DNA of 64,000 nucleotides from Trichuris trichiura (lineage: Eukaryota; Nematoda; Enoplea; Trichinellida; Trichuridae): contig JBAJFE010000026.1 of assembly GCA_037903355.1 (NCBI GenBank), positions 2,914,001 through 2,978,000 on the forward strand, in the 5' to 3' direction. This document shows, one piece after another, positions 41,587 through 54,000 of this stretch. Position 1 is the first letter of the stretch. The number at the start of each line of letters is the position of its first letter. The notes below the pieces were generated by a model that worked only from the letters and a program-made list of their open reading frames with translations, searched no databases and was not told where the DNA came from. Both the position numbers and the translations under genes were made by a program.

Positions 41587-44500
41587 GTTTTCATGTTGAA
41601 GTATTTCTTTTTACGGAATGTCCCGTTAAACGTATAAATAACTTTAATCTCCGGAGCTTTCGGGCCATTTGTGACCCGCCTTCAGCGGTCTTAAAATAAA
41701 TTTAATTTTGGAGTGCGAATTCAGCCTTTCATCGTTTCTAACGGTTTAGAGCGCGTATTTTAAAGTTTTCTGTTGGAGGTTTTTTCTCCCTCTGTGCCTG
41801 TAAGCTGTCTGCTTCTCTTATTACATCGTGTAGTATTTTTTGTTTACCTGTTGATTTATTTTTTAAAACTTTCTTCCATTACCAATTCACGTTTTTTATC
41901 CATTTTTTGTTTTTTCATTTCTGTTCCATATTTGTTAATTCGTTTCCTATTTGTTCATGTACTACGTAATTTTATCCATTTCTATTAGCTCCATATTCGT
42001 TAATTATTTGTTTCTTGACTTGTTCCAAGCGCTGGTGGAAGTCCCATAGTAGACCAATGATGAAAGGCTAACTTCGCACTCGCAAATTATATTTAAGACC
42101 GCTGAAGACGGGTCATGATTGGTCTGAAAGCTCTGGAGATTAAAGTTTTTTATACCTTTAACGGGGCATTTCGTAAAAAGGAAATACTTCAACATGAGAA
42201 CTTACAGTCCCGTACCAAGAAGCCACATTTTCAAAACTAGACGGGGTGTGTACGGAACACCCCATCTATCAGCTGCAAGACACCTAGAACACATACATGT
42301 TAAGACGAGTCTTATACAAGGACAACTAACCTTCCTGCTAAAATGCAGAGACTATGGAATTACCCAAGTGTTTCCAGCTAAAGTGGGGTCAGGACCTGGG
42401 TAGTCACTTCAAAAGAATCTTGTATTAAGCTGGAATGACTCTACTAGGAAACGTTATAAGAAAACACAGATCTACATTGGCGAAACTGCGAGCAGACTAC
42501 AGTAGCACATTGGGTTTCCTCAGAAGCCAGCTACATATAACATTTTATGAGACCTTGGTCAGACACGTGGACTTTGCCACAAGAACAGTCTGCATATCGC
42601 AAAAACAGATACCAAAAAAGAAATCTGATAACCTTCAAGTCAGATTCCTGATGTCATCTCCAAATTCCTGCAAAAATATTCCACAGAAGACCACTGAGTC
42701 AAAGCTCAGCAGTAATAAATCTTAGCTCCTCCCCTTCAAGTGAAAGTGAAAAGACTATACTAAGAAAAGGACTGAACTTTGTGTCAACTCCTGAACAACC
42801 ACCCTTTCTGGACATTATTGCGTCAGCTGAAGACAGCCTATCTTCTGTTGACCCACAGAAGGCCACACAGATTAAGCGTCATTTGTCTACATTAATCCTG
42901 GGTCAACGCTGCAACACTACTCGAACTTAAGGCAATACGAGATAAACTGCTTAAATCAACTTAGAAAGCAACCTAACAGAATTGTAACTAAAGCAGATAG
43001 AGGGAATAGGATTGTTCTACTTGACAGAACCACCTACACTGAGAAGATGACGGCTATCCTAAACACCAGCAATTATACACCGTTGCCTACTGACCCTACA
43101 GAAACTTCCCGAAAAAATCTTCAGTTTCTTCTCATCACATACACCACAGAGACCAAAGAACCAGAAATCACCAAACTGGCAACACATCTTAAGTTCGCAT
43201 CGAACTCCAGACCTCCTGAGCTTCATGGTCTTCCAATAGTACACAAACCTGAGTTCACTTGTGGTACTGTTAATTGTAAAGACCAATAGTCTTTACAATT
43301 AACCACATTGCAACCTAACAGAATTGTCTTTACAATTAACAGTACCACAAGTGAATTCAGTCGATACTTAAGATCGTCAGACCTCTAACTGGTAAGGAAC
43401 CGTCCTTTGTCAAAAACAGCAAAACTTTCGTCAACGAACTACGAAACTGCCACTTGGAACCGGACGAAATTCCAGTCAGTTACGACGTGAAAGACTTATT
43501 CCCCAGCATCCCAATTTCAGATACGCTTGAGATTTTATACAATCTCCTCAATGCAGATACAAATCAGTCCAGCAGAACTAAATTAAATTTTTTTCACATT
43601 GTCAAGCTAGTTTCTTTTTGCATGCAAGAAGGTAATTATTTCAATTTTGATAACAAGTTCTGCAAACAATCCAGCGGGGTTCCTATGGGCAGCTCGTAAC
43701 CTGTCTTAGCAGAAAGTTTCATGGGAAGTTTTGAAAGCCAAATGGTCGAAAAGGCAGATAGACAAATTGCTTTACGAATTTTCAAAAGGTACGTCGATCA
43801 CACCTTCGTAATTACAAAATTTAGAAAAGAAGAACACTTTCTACATTTCCTTAACAACATCCGCCCAAATCAAATTGCCTTCACAATGGAAAAAGAAGAA
43901 AATAAAATCCTTCCCTTTCTAGACGCTTTAATTATTCGCACAAACCAAAATTATTAAAACCAGAGTTTATAGAAAACCCACACATACACAGACCAATACC
44001 TCAACTTCTCATCTCATCATCCACGATAATGCGTGGAATCATCCTCTTCAGAATGATTAATAGAGCAATTAATTTGTGCAACCCTGAATATCTTCAGTCA
44101 GAACTTAACTACGTCAGAAAGACATTCTACAAAAACGAATACTTAAAATTTTTTATTGACCACGTATTCCGGTACAAACTCAACCGCGTCTTACCCAAAA
44201 CGAATACTTCGCACAACCCATGTTTAGTTAAACCTTATGTGCTAGCATTAGGAGAAACGATCGTCCGGCTAGGAAGGCAATTAGGTTTCTGAATCTTCTT
44301 CAACAGTTTCCGCAATCTCCGTTCAATTCTTCGTAAGGACAAAACAAAAATCCCAGGAAACAAAAAGACAGGACTAGTCTACGCGGTTGGATGTCCTTGC
44401 TCCGGAACCTACATTGGTGAAACGGGCAACATTCTAGAACATAGGTTCAATGAACACTTAAAAAAGCTCACAAGTTACAATAACGCGAAAGCCATGCTTA

Positions 44501-45240
44501 ACAGTAGTAGCAATCCAACCCCACAGCGAGGTAGACCAATGTTAGGCCCGAAAACTACCATGGAAAAGGCCAGACAAGCCTCTGCTGCAGTAGAACATGC
44601 AGCACGATGTAATCAGCCGCTCCAACCAAAAGTCTTATGTTATGAAAATAACTTACGGTTACGAAGAATTAAAGAAGCTCTCTACATAAGATACAACACG
44701 ACTTACAACCACGATCAGGGAGCAGACAAGTGAGCTATGGACAAATATTGTGACGCGATACAATTGCTGTTCATTAAATGGATGACATACAAAAGCGCTT
44801 GGAACAAGTCAAGAAACAAATAATTAACGAATATGGAACAAATGGAAAGGGATAAGGTACGTAGTACATGAACAAACAAGAAACGAGTTAACAGATATGG
44901 AACACAAATGAAAAAACAAAAAATGGATAAAAAACGTGAATTGACAATGAAAGAAAATTAAAAAATAAATCAACAGCTACACACAGAAAAGTATGCAAGA
45001 TATAGGGAACAAGAGCAGAAGACAGCTGACAGACACAGAGACAGGAAAAATCTCCAACAGAAAACTTTAAAACACTAGCTTTAAGCCGTTAGAAGTGACG
45101 AAAGGCTCACTTCGCACTCGCAAATTATATTTAAAGACCGCTGAAGACGGTTCACTACTGGTTCGAAAGCTTCGGAGAATAAAGTTTCTTATACCTTTAA
45201 CGGGACATTCCGTAAAAAAGAAATTCGCACTTCAGCACAA
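41587..45240 (+). mobile_element. Penelope-like element 2, decayed, with full terminal structure
   Basis: Flanks show the mixed layout of Penelope elements. 42060-42190 (GGCTAACTTCGCACTCGCAA ... GAAAGCTCTGGAG ... CCTTTAACGGGGCATTTCGT) is repeated in direct order at 45095-45230. 41600-42050 is mirrored in 44780-45095 (for example TTCCATATTTGTTAATTCGT against ACGAGTTAACAGATATGGAA, and TAATTATTTGTTTCTTGACT against AGTCAAGAAACAAATAATTA). Each flank carries the CTGAAGA ... GAAAG hairpin. The coding part lies between. Confidence 0.85.
42194..44735 (+). pseudogene. Penelope-like RT plus GIY-YIG, frameshifted copy
   Basis: Parallel to the intact 27.6-30.0 kb protein through its length: VYGTPHLSAARHLEHIHV (42257), LRADYSSTLGFLRSQL (42490), RKNLQFLLITYTTETKEP (43110), a broken RPIVSTI region at 43250-43370, VSYDVKDLFPSIPISDTL (43474), SSGVPMGSS then a stop (43670-43700), KRYVDHTFVITKFRKEE (43786; YVDD has become YVDH), LPFLDALIIRTNQ, ELNYVRKTFYKNEYLKF (44100), and the GIY-YIG part with VGCPCSGTYIGETGN (about 44395). 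Many frameshifts and stops; dead. It is clearly older than element 1. Confidence 0.92.
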
Positions 45241-45854
45241 GCACATTTCCTAATCCGCTTTCATGTAGACTCAAGGCAATGGCAAAAGTTATACACGCGG
45301 AACAGGAGATATTTTGCAACACTTTTTTGCTACATTTTGACATTTTACAACCGTTTATTTTCTGTGGTGATGATAACAGTTGGTAAGATAAAGGCATTCA
45401 GTGGCAGTAAATTTTGAAACTGTTCATATCTCGTCTTTTGCTGAGAATTAGACATCTGGAATTGACCATCGCGTAAACGATAAAACTGAGGCTTAGTGAA
45501 CCCCTGCCTCGAACGAAAACATTCATACAAAGGGCCAGTGCTTGATTATATTTTGATATGGAGGCCTCGAGGACAGAGTCAAAATAATGGGCAAATGGGC
45601 CTCAAAAGTTCACCTACTATTTGTTCTCGCAGATGAAAGTTGAAGTACTAACAAACAACAAAGCTAGAATAGTTTTTCATTTTTTTGCAGCTATGGCCGA
45701 AATGCCTAGAGTTTGCTGCAGTGCTTGGCTGGGCAAATGGGTGATTAGGGCGTATCCTGTAAGAAAGGAACAAAACAGAGTTCGCTTGGATCTCAAGTAA
45801 TTAGCACGTGGATGCCACATTTTTTATGGGCTGCCAGAATAGTTTAATTCAGAA

Positions 45855-45900
45855 ATACGGTAAAACCTCCATTATCCGAATCCCATTTATCTTAGGGGAC
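45855..45900 (+). mobile_element. Tigger-like single terminal repeat
   Basis: TACGGTAAAACCTCCATTAT followed by CCGAATCCC resembles a Tigger left end; no right end recognised nearby. Confidence 0.35.
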
Positions 45901-46159
45901 GATTCACTTATGTTGAGAAATACAAACTGTCACGTCGATATGGCGGTACAAATATCGTGACGAAATCTGTGATTTATACGGTTTGTAAAAGAATGAAAGT
46001 TTATTCTCCGTGGCTTTCAGGAACACGTCTTGCCTTCAGCAATAAAGGAAGACCAAATCGTACACAGTCACTCCGACCAAACAATGCAACTGATCATCCT
46101 GGTACTGGAATGCGCTGTGTAGTTTTTTTCACCGCTTGGGATGGGTCGTGAGTACTCCC

Positions 46160-47870
46160 CGAAGCTATGGAAAATAAATGTATATTTCCTATAACGATCT
46201 AAGTCATAAAAAAACAAAGAACGTCTGAATGTTAAAACAGCAGTTTTCGTGAAGTATTGTTAACAGATTATCCATCTGAAACGATGAAAACTGGTGCACT
46301 GAAAGTGATCTTTTTTGCAGCTAGTTTCAGGAAGTGATGTTCAGCCGCTGTTTTTGTGATTTAATTATCTGTCTTGTCCAGCTAATTTCGTCCATGTAAA
46401 TTTATTCGTTGAATCACTGATCAAGCATAATCCCAGCTTTCTCTTTGATTGGATTTTAACACCTATGTGCGTACTTAAAAATCTGCTATGTTTGATCTGT
46501 CAAAAATTCATGTCACTATAGGAAGTTCCTCAATTCCAGTTCTCGAAGCGAAAGCTTACTTTACACGAAAACGATATCTCAAAGTGACCGGTCATTTTTT
46601 GTATAACCCGCAGGAATCGTAGGTGAATAATGCAAGGCACCAGTTAATCTAGTTCTTTCGTCTGTTTAAAGATGAGGCTCTTTGTATCACGATGGTGATA
46701 TTTGTGGCGTCTGAAACGATTTAATTACTCATTAGTGCTGCTCAGTTAATCTGTAGTCATGTAAACTATGCTTTGACTAATAGATTTCTTGGTAGTTTAC
46801 TGACGGCAAGCACATAGAAAGAGGGCGTGCGATGTAACGTAGTTAAAATTTTCGAAGCTGCCTGGTTCAAAGCTTTGAGAAAACTGCACGAATTATTTGA
46901 TCACTATGCAGTCAGACGGATGGAGCTACCTACTTCGAAAGGTTTAGGATAAACCATTGCGCTTTCTTTCTTAGATTGCTTTTCACTAATAGACTGGTGA
47001 ATCATGGAATGATTAGAAAAGCATTAAGATGACAACCGACTCATTGAGCAGCACCACGGGGAAATTAAATTGTTCCGAACGTAATAAGACCACTCCTTGT
47101 TTCTTTACACACTCGTCGAAAGACGGCATCAATAATTTATAACATGATACTTACTATATTATAAATGCTTGTTTAACAAAGTTCGGCAGTTCGCTTACGG
47201 GCAAAAAATGCTGGCTTGCTTTTGACTGCTTTATCGGTTGTTAGATCCCGTGCTTTTTATCAAAGTCAGACAAAATGCTTCCCTAGGGCAATACAGCATG
47301 CAGCAGCTAACTCTTTTCAGAAGGAATACTTGTTAGCAGTTTTCTTCCCCAGATATCTATCTACTTTATTTATTTTTAATGGTCCGCTTATTAAGATATT
47401 TTGCATACTGAAAGTCGCAAAGGCTCAGTTAATGCTAACAAAAACGTTCAGATGTTTCTAATCAAACGCGGCCTACCATCAGTGTGTCAGAAATGTGATG
47501 TTAGAGTTGATTATTTCTAGCTCAGGTTCTCCCATCATTCCACGCCATTTCGAAAGATGTGCATATGTGAATTTCGCTGCCAGAACAGGAGTGCGATCGG
47601 CTTATTTCTGGAATAGATGAGTAGTCTGTCCCTGAACAAGCTTATTATCAACTTTAAAAAGTAAGTGAAAAGAAGCTTATCTTCTTATGTATCAATGTTT
47701 CGAAAAGTTTAGAGGCATTTAGAACAACTGCACGTATGAAACTAACTCGCCCTGACAGCTTCTTGTATTTCCCGCTACGCCAGTTTTATGCAGTTACAAG
47801 AAAGATAATGGCGTATTTGAAAGTTCTGTGTTAATGTTTCTCCTGAAGTTCTTCAGAGTTCTGGTGCAGA
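46160..47870. other. No recognisable gene
   Basis: AT-rich sequence without a transposon family that I know. One frame, 47216-47461 plus (QTKCFPRAIQHAAANS ...), is open for 81 codons but lacks other support. Confidence 0.25.
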
Positions 47871-47948
47871 AAGATACAGTCGGCCCTCGTTCTATACAAA
47901 ACGGTTTGTCAGGCGTGAAATAGTGACGCCATCTTTTACACGCCAATA

Positions 47949-49454
47949 CAGTAGGCCCTCGTTATTCGCGGTTTTTGGTTCCAGGACTTTCCGCGTATAA
48001 CAAATTCCGCGTAAAGTCAAGTCCCCTGCGTAAAATATAGAATCCTTTGTAAATAACATGCGCGCTTTCTCGTGTACACTACAAATAGACACGAAATTGC
48101 TCATAGTTACTAATATCAATTAGTGTTAAATAAATAGTTTAGTGAAGAACATATTAAAGAAAATAATGACATTCAACTATCCAAAAATATATTGGAATGC
48201 GAATTACTTTCAGAATACACTGTTTCAGCTGTACGCGAAATATACAGGCCTTTATTGTTACGGTATTGCCCCGCTATTTCAGTATAAACAAAGTTAGTAG
48301 GAAGCTACGGACAACATCGTAACAATAAAGACTGCGTACTCCGCATGAACTACTACAGTTCCGCGCAAAGAAACTGTTTCAATGATGTAAGCGAAAAGTA
48401 AAATCGCTGAACCTCAGCTGGCACCATTGATTCCAGTACGTCTTTACCAACAATCGTTGCTTGCACCTTCACATCAGCTTTATCTTTTACTTGAATGTTG
48501 GCTAGGTAGAAGATTTTTCAGGCGGTATGACCTTTTCCGCTGAGTGGCAGAGTTCATGCTGATGATAAGTCACTGGTGATCCGAAAGGCCTATGTTGAAA
48601 GTTAATTAACTTCTGCTGGCTGCAGAAGCAAAAGCGTTCCGGAAGCTTTGAGGCAACCATCTTCTATTGTCACCTAAGCATAAAATTCTTCTCTCAGCAT
48701 TCTCAACCTTCAACAATTAAAACCCAGGTCGTATAGCAGCTGTCAGTATTGAGCAACGACTATCTTGGATGAACATAATGGGGTGACGATTCTGACATCC
48801 ATTTGCACTTTTCACTAATAGAAGTGGTTAAACTATGCTGCAAATTTCATTTTTTTTACTTAAAATTGTTGCACACAAACGACATTTCAAGTTCAGTAGA
48901 CTAAGCTGTGCTGTTAGCATTTTCAATCTTTGCTGTTGTTAACAGACTTCTTAATCCATCAAGCAGGCAATTAGCTTAAGTAAATTTAAAACTTTGCTGC
49001 ATTAAGCGATCTTACAATGTTTCTTCAGAAAACGTATGCAGCCTTTCTGAGACAGTCAATATTGAAAACTTAACTGCTTCTACGGGTAAGGAAGTTCATT
49101 ACTATTCATAAGCCATTATGATTTAAGAAATTGACTTACAATAGCATGAGGCACCTAAGCTTAATTTGAGGCAATGAGAAACTAAAAGCAACAAGTGAGT
49201 GATAGCTCATTGGAGTAACACGAGGTATTAGCATTACGCGCAGGGTTGAGAAGACATAAGAATAGAAAAAAACATTTTCTCAGGCCACGTCATGGAATCC
49301 TACCACTACATACACAAAAAAGGATACTGCGCTGCTATCATGTTCAGCAGCGGTTCGTCAATCTCTGCTAAAAATTAAGTCATTGCTTTCTAAAGACAAA
49401 CCGCGTTGATTCAAATCCGCGAATAAAAAGACCGCGTATAACGAGGGCCTACTG
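47949..49454 (+). mobile_element. Tigger-type element (inner), nested insertion
   Basis: Left end after TA (47947-47948): CAGTAGGCCCTCGTTATTCG; right end before TA (49455-49456): CGCGTATAACGAGGGCCTACTG. Terminal repeats match almost perfectly and differ from the outer pair (CAGTAGG against CAGTCGG). 1506 bp with no recognisable transposase, so non-autonomous. Flanking TA on both sides is the expected target duplication inside the outer element. Confidence 0.9.
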
Positions 49455-49459
49455 TATAC

Positions 49460-49940
49460 GAGATAAAGCCTAGAACAGTTAGTGGTTGCTGGAAGCGTTT
49501 GTGCAGAGACGCAGTCAATGAACGCGAGGACTTAGGTGCCATAGATGAGGAGATCACGGACATAGTGAATATTGCCAAGGAGTTGGGAGGTCAGGGTTTC
49601 ACCGACATGATAGAAGACGATATCAGGGAGCACTTAGAAGATTGTGCAGAACCGTTCACCAACGAGAAACTCGAGGAACTGATGCAATCAGCTGCGGGCA
49701 ACAACGACGTTATGGAAGACACAGGTGCTTAAACACCCTCAGATTGGACGCTGCAAAAGCTTGTCAGTATTTTCCGGTAAGCGCAGGTCCTAAAGGATAT
49801 GATTGCTGAATACGAGCTGTCCATGGAACATGGTATCATGGTTGCACGGGGAATAACGGTTTCGTTGAAACCGCTACACGATTTATTCGATGAAGCAAAG
49901 AAAAGGGAGAGAGCTCTCTATAACAATGTTTTTAAATAAA
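49460..49940 (+). pseudogene. Tigger transposase C-terminal remnant of the outer element
   Basis: Plus strand, one frame: YEIKPRTVSGCWKRLC (49462), DIVNIAKELGGQGFTDMI, EEHAEPFTNEKLEEL-like text at 49640-49680 (actual EDCAEPFTNEKLEELM), a stop at 49730, then in the same frame TPSDWTLQKLVSIFR, a stop, and VLKDMIAEYELSMEHG with DEAKKRERALYNN. This is the Tigger tail (LA..LGGEGF.D......L.....ELTNE.L.EL ... LT...L..IF). HTH and DDE parts are absent, so the outer copy was already internally deleted when the inner one arrived, or lost them later. Confidence 0.8.
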
Positions 49941-50529
49941 GCTCCAGCAGCTGCGGATCCTAACATTTTAAGGCTACCAACGAGTTCAAGAAACCTTAGG
50001 ACTGGCCGGTCTCCAGGGGACCTGCGCCAACCTACAGAAAGTGGGTAAATTGATTCATGTTGCCCCAAACGTTTCTGCAGCAGACTTTTTGCTCTATGTT
50101 GATGTGTTCTGCGTGATGTTCACTATTTCTGCTTAAAGGCGCCCATGTATTTTATATTTCCCCTGTTCTGTACCCATTCCACGCACCAGTACATCGCTTA
50201 GCTCATTAAAGCAAGGCGATTCCCAGACGTTTAAGGAAAGAGCATCTTACTTTCATCCTTTCTTGTATCTAACGGCCTGGGCTCGGATGGCCAACCCATT
50301 GGACAAGCGCAGTCTCGTTGATGTCGTTATCTCGTAACTAGATTGAGTGGTACCAAGCTTCAAAGGGTCAATAGGTATGATAACCGTTGCGGAGGGAATT
50401 CAAGGAGGCAGGACGAAATACGCACCTAGAATGTAAGCTATTTGGCCTTTTTCTTAGAATATCCTATATAACGCGGTAAAATGTTGAAAATTTTGGACGA
50501 ATTGACCGCGGATAACGAGGGCCGACCGT

Positions 50530-51095
50530 ATCAGACAATAGTCATTTTTCCTTCAGCTTGATCGGTTCCGAAGTCTGGTGAAAGTTCAGTACCCGGCAAA
50601 TTTTCAGATTTTCAGGGAAAAATTGTTGAACCTTATTTAAAGTGCATGGAGAGAGCCTTACATGGTCTTGGTGGTGCGTTAAATTTTCAACTGTCTTTCA
50701 AACGTTTACCTAATTTACGTTCTATTATTACAGATGACATACTGAGACAGTCAAAGTCACTTTCGCTAAACAATTGACGTTTATGAAATCAAACGTGATT
50801 GTTCCGCGTTACACGCCGGGGAGACACGATGTCTTTTTTCTTGGATTGATTTAAAGAGCTTATAGTCAGTTTAACTAGTTTTCTACATGCAAAAGCATCC
50901 TTGAACGAAAGGTCATTTTGAACTGTTTAAATATAGCTGCAATAAGTCGTTTAATTTTAATAAGACAATGCACAAGAGAGAAAGAGCCATTTCAATGGAT
51001 CGTTTCTCGTGTGTACACAATTCTTAGATGGACAAATGATTCCCTTGGCGTTCTGTAATAATAGCTCTGCCGCTGAGGCTACTTTCTTTGTTAGT
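50530..51095. other. Downstream of CNOT2, no gene recognised
   Basis: Non-repetitive AT-rich sequence between the nested transposons and the CNOT2 stop codon. On the minus strand it should contain the CNOT2 3' untranslated region; no clear AATAAA within the first 100 bp after the stop. Confidence 0.3.
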
Positions 51096-51099
51096 CGTC

Positions 51100-54000
51100 T
51101 TATGTGAGATCCAGCTGAGGTTCACCCAGCGGATTTAGGCCTGGTGGAAATGGATTGCTCGGTCGATCTTCCAATTTGGAATATTCAAGAAGCATTTCCT
51201 TCGCAACCTAAACAATTACAAGTTGACCTTGTCTAACGCAGACTAACATTTATGTTATACTTTACGCCACGAGATCGGATCGAAAACGTAATAGGTGCCG
51301 CGTTCATAGGTAGTACACTTTTCCGTAGGCACCATGCCAGGAGCTCGTGTCAACCACACTCGATCTTCCATGTGGTACCGCCAATCTCGTTGGTACCTGA
51401 AAACACAATAAGAAGTAATCACCTTTATGCTGAAAAGTAATGCTGATTTGTTACAGTTCAGCGGCCGCCACCATTTGATACGTTTCGCCACAAAAGTGGT
51501 AGAAGAAGTAAAACAGCAAGTCGTCAATGTAGCGATTCATCTTCACAGGTGGCAAACGGCCAACCAAATGTTCAGATACACGATACTCCTGCGGAACATC
51601 CCACGCTACTTCGTTCAGTGGCACTGTTGTTTCAAACCACGGTCCGCCGAACGATGGATAAAGATCTCTCCTAAGAATCAGTATCACTTTTTTAAAACAC
51701 TTCAGTGTAAGCGTCGCGAAATGGCACGTACTCCGCCGAATTGAGGTTAACTCCCAATTGTGTTAGATCATGACCGAGTAGCAAAGAGATCATTGCCGGG
51801 TCTTTATCGGCCGACTTCAAGAACGCAATCATACCTGCCATACCGAAATGATCGCGCAACATGCTCGGCGCTAGACCAACCAGTGTTCCTACAAAAGCAA
51901 AAGGGAATGAAAAAAAAAGTTTGACCAGATAACTTGTAAAATGACTTACCATCCGGCAACATTTGAATGCCAGTCTTTTCTTTCTCCATAGTGCTCTTGT
52001 CGCCGCTACTAGCCAACTGCTGTCCTCCGCTGGCTATTGGTGGAGGAGCATTGGAATTCGGTCCTGCACGGTTTGCAGGAACTGTACCAGAAGTTTCCGT
52101 CGTTACGGTGGTCGTGGTGCTAGATTTGGACGCTGTCTAAAAACACTCAACATTGCAGGGCAAAAAAGCTTGCTTACTATTTACTGACCGTTGGTAAAGG
52201 CTTCGGTTCTTCGGATCCGGGCAACGCAGGAAAATCTTCATTTTCAATTTGAAACTCCGGTTGAGAACTGGTAACGTTCGGCTTGGCGCTGGCTGTAAAA
52301 CATGGTTCCCAATAGTTATACATAACCCGCAATGACAGAGTAGCAAGGAACTTACTATGACTTCCGTAGGAACCGCTAGTAGTAGAACGTCCAACGTTTC
52401 CTATGCCTCGGCACAAGTTCTGTTGTTGTTGCTGTTGGTTTCCGACAGTCAGGCAAGGAAATTCGTTCTCACTGAGACCAAAAGGCGCCGAATTTGGAGC
52501 ACTTCCGTAAAACCGTTTGTACATCATGTTGCTGTTCTGCATGCCGCCACCGAATCTTCCCATAGAATTTGGACCATACATTGGAGCGCCGCCACAACCT
52601 CCGCTGTTTTCCATGAACTTGCAATACTGCATCCCTAAAAAGCACACATTTCTGAAAGTTATCGAAAAAGACGATACGCCACTTGAATGCTCACGGAATG
52701 CGTTGAAACCCCTTGTTGCCGCTCCTATGCATACAACTGCTGGCATTCAACGAGTAACTTTCCTAGCATACGTGACCGTTCATGCACTAGTCCTTTTTGA
52801 AAAGCGTCACTGAACGCTATGCAAATGAACTACATCGTCCCATTTGGAAAGAAGCAAGTTTGAATGGCACACGGCAACATAACTTTGAGTATAAACAAAT
52901 GTACCGACAGGTCGATGATTTTGGCAACTGTAAAGCCTTGTTTATAACGGCCTAATAATGCTAGGTCTACTACTATCTCGTGAAGATAAAAGGTTAAAAA
53001 GCTACAAAACGGTTTGCTGAAGGGAAAATGCTATTGCTTTACCATGTGCCAAAACTCAGTGAAAGTATAGTAAAATTAATTCGACATAGCTCGTATGGAA
53101 CCGAACGAAAGTTTCACAATGCACAAAAGTGAAAGTGCCCAAAGAACGACAACAAAGTGTAGTAACTGAGCAGTAAGTTTAAACTAATGTGCTGAGTTCA
53201 ACAGTCGTCACAGGAATAATACAGAACCCCTTCCGCAACAAAAATGTAAACTACAAAAAGCGTGCTACCGAACGCAAAGTAGAACCACATTAAGGAACTT
53301 GTAGGTGTAAATGCAGTTCAAGGAAAAAGGCGCGGATCACGAAAACAGAGCGATTAACGAGTCAGCGAGAGAATTCGCGGATTTTAATCTTGAAACTAAT
53401 TCTGTTCTCCTCCATATTCGCAAGGATAATCCATGCCACTGAAGGCTAAAGGGAGTTTAAAAGTGGTAGACCAAAGGCTTACCGCTGAGGTCCTTGTTCG
53501 GCGGCATGTAACAGCCCATAGCGGGCATAGGGACGTTAGCACCTCGGTTGGGAGACCCAACCATGCCAACCCCCGGTGAACTGCTCTGGCTGAAGTAGTT
53601 GGCTGCAGAGTTTGACCTATGAAGTGGGAAACAGAAAGTGGAGAAAGGCACAATCAGGAAAAAAAATTACTACAACACACCTGTTCATGACTCCCTGAAA
53701 TGCCGCCGCAACGGCAGACGAGCCGATGCCGTTCAACGTGTTCCCCTGAAGAACGCTCCTGGGTACGTTGACCGGTGGCGAGTGCGCGGAAGAAGACTGG
53801 TAAAAGTTAAAGTAATTGGACGAAGAGGCGGGCTGGTGAACTTGATTAGGAGTGACTGAGCGACTTTGGTTTAGCAGGTTGAATCGCGGTTGAGATCCAC
53901 CCGTACCGGAGCACACACCGAATGGTGCCGGCGAAAGCGAGTTCGCGTTGAAGCCACCGCCAATTTGCGCGGCCTTTGTTCCTGTCTGCAAACGTAGTAG

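Larger units (their letters stand above)
47877..50528 (+). mobile_element. Tigger-type transposon (outer), interrupted by a second one
   Basis: Left end after TA: CAGTCGGCCCTCGTTCTATA; right end before TA: CGGATAACGAGGGCCGACCG. The complement of the right end, CGGTCGGCCCTCGTTATCC, matches the left end. The left part is only 72 bp before the inner element begins; the right part (49455-50528) keeps the transposase C-terminus. CAG..CCCTCGTTAT is the standard Tigger terminus. Confidence 0.88.
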
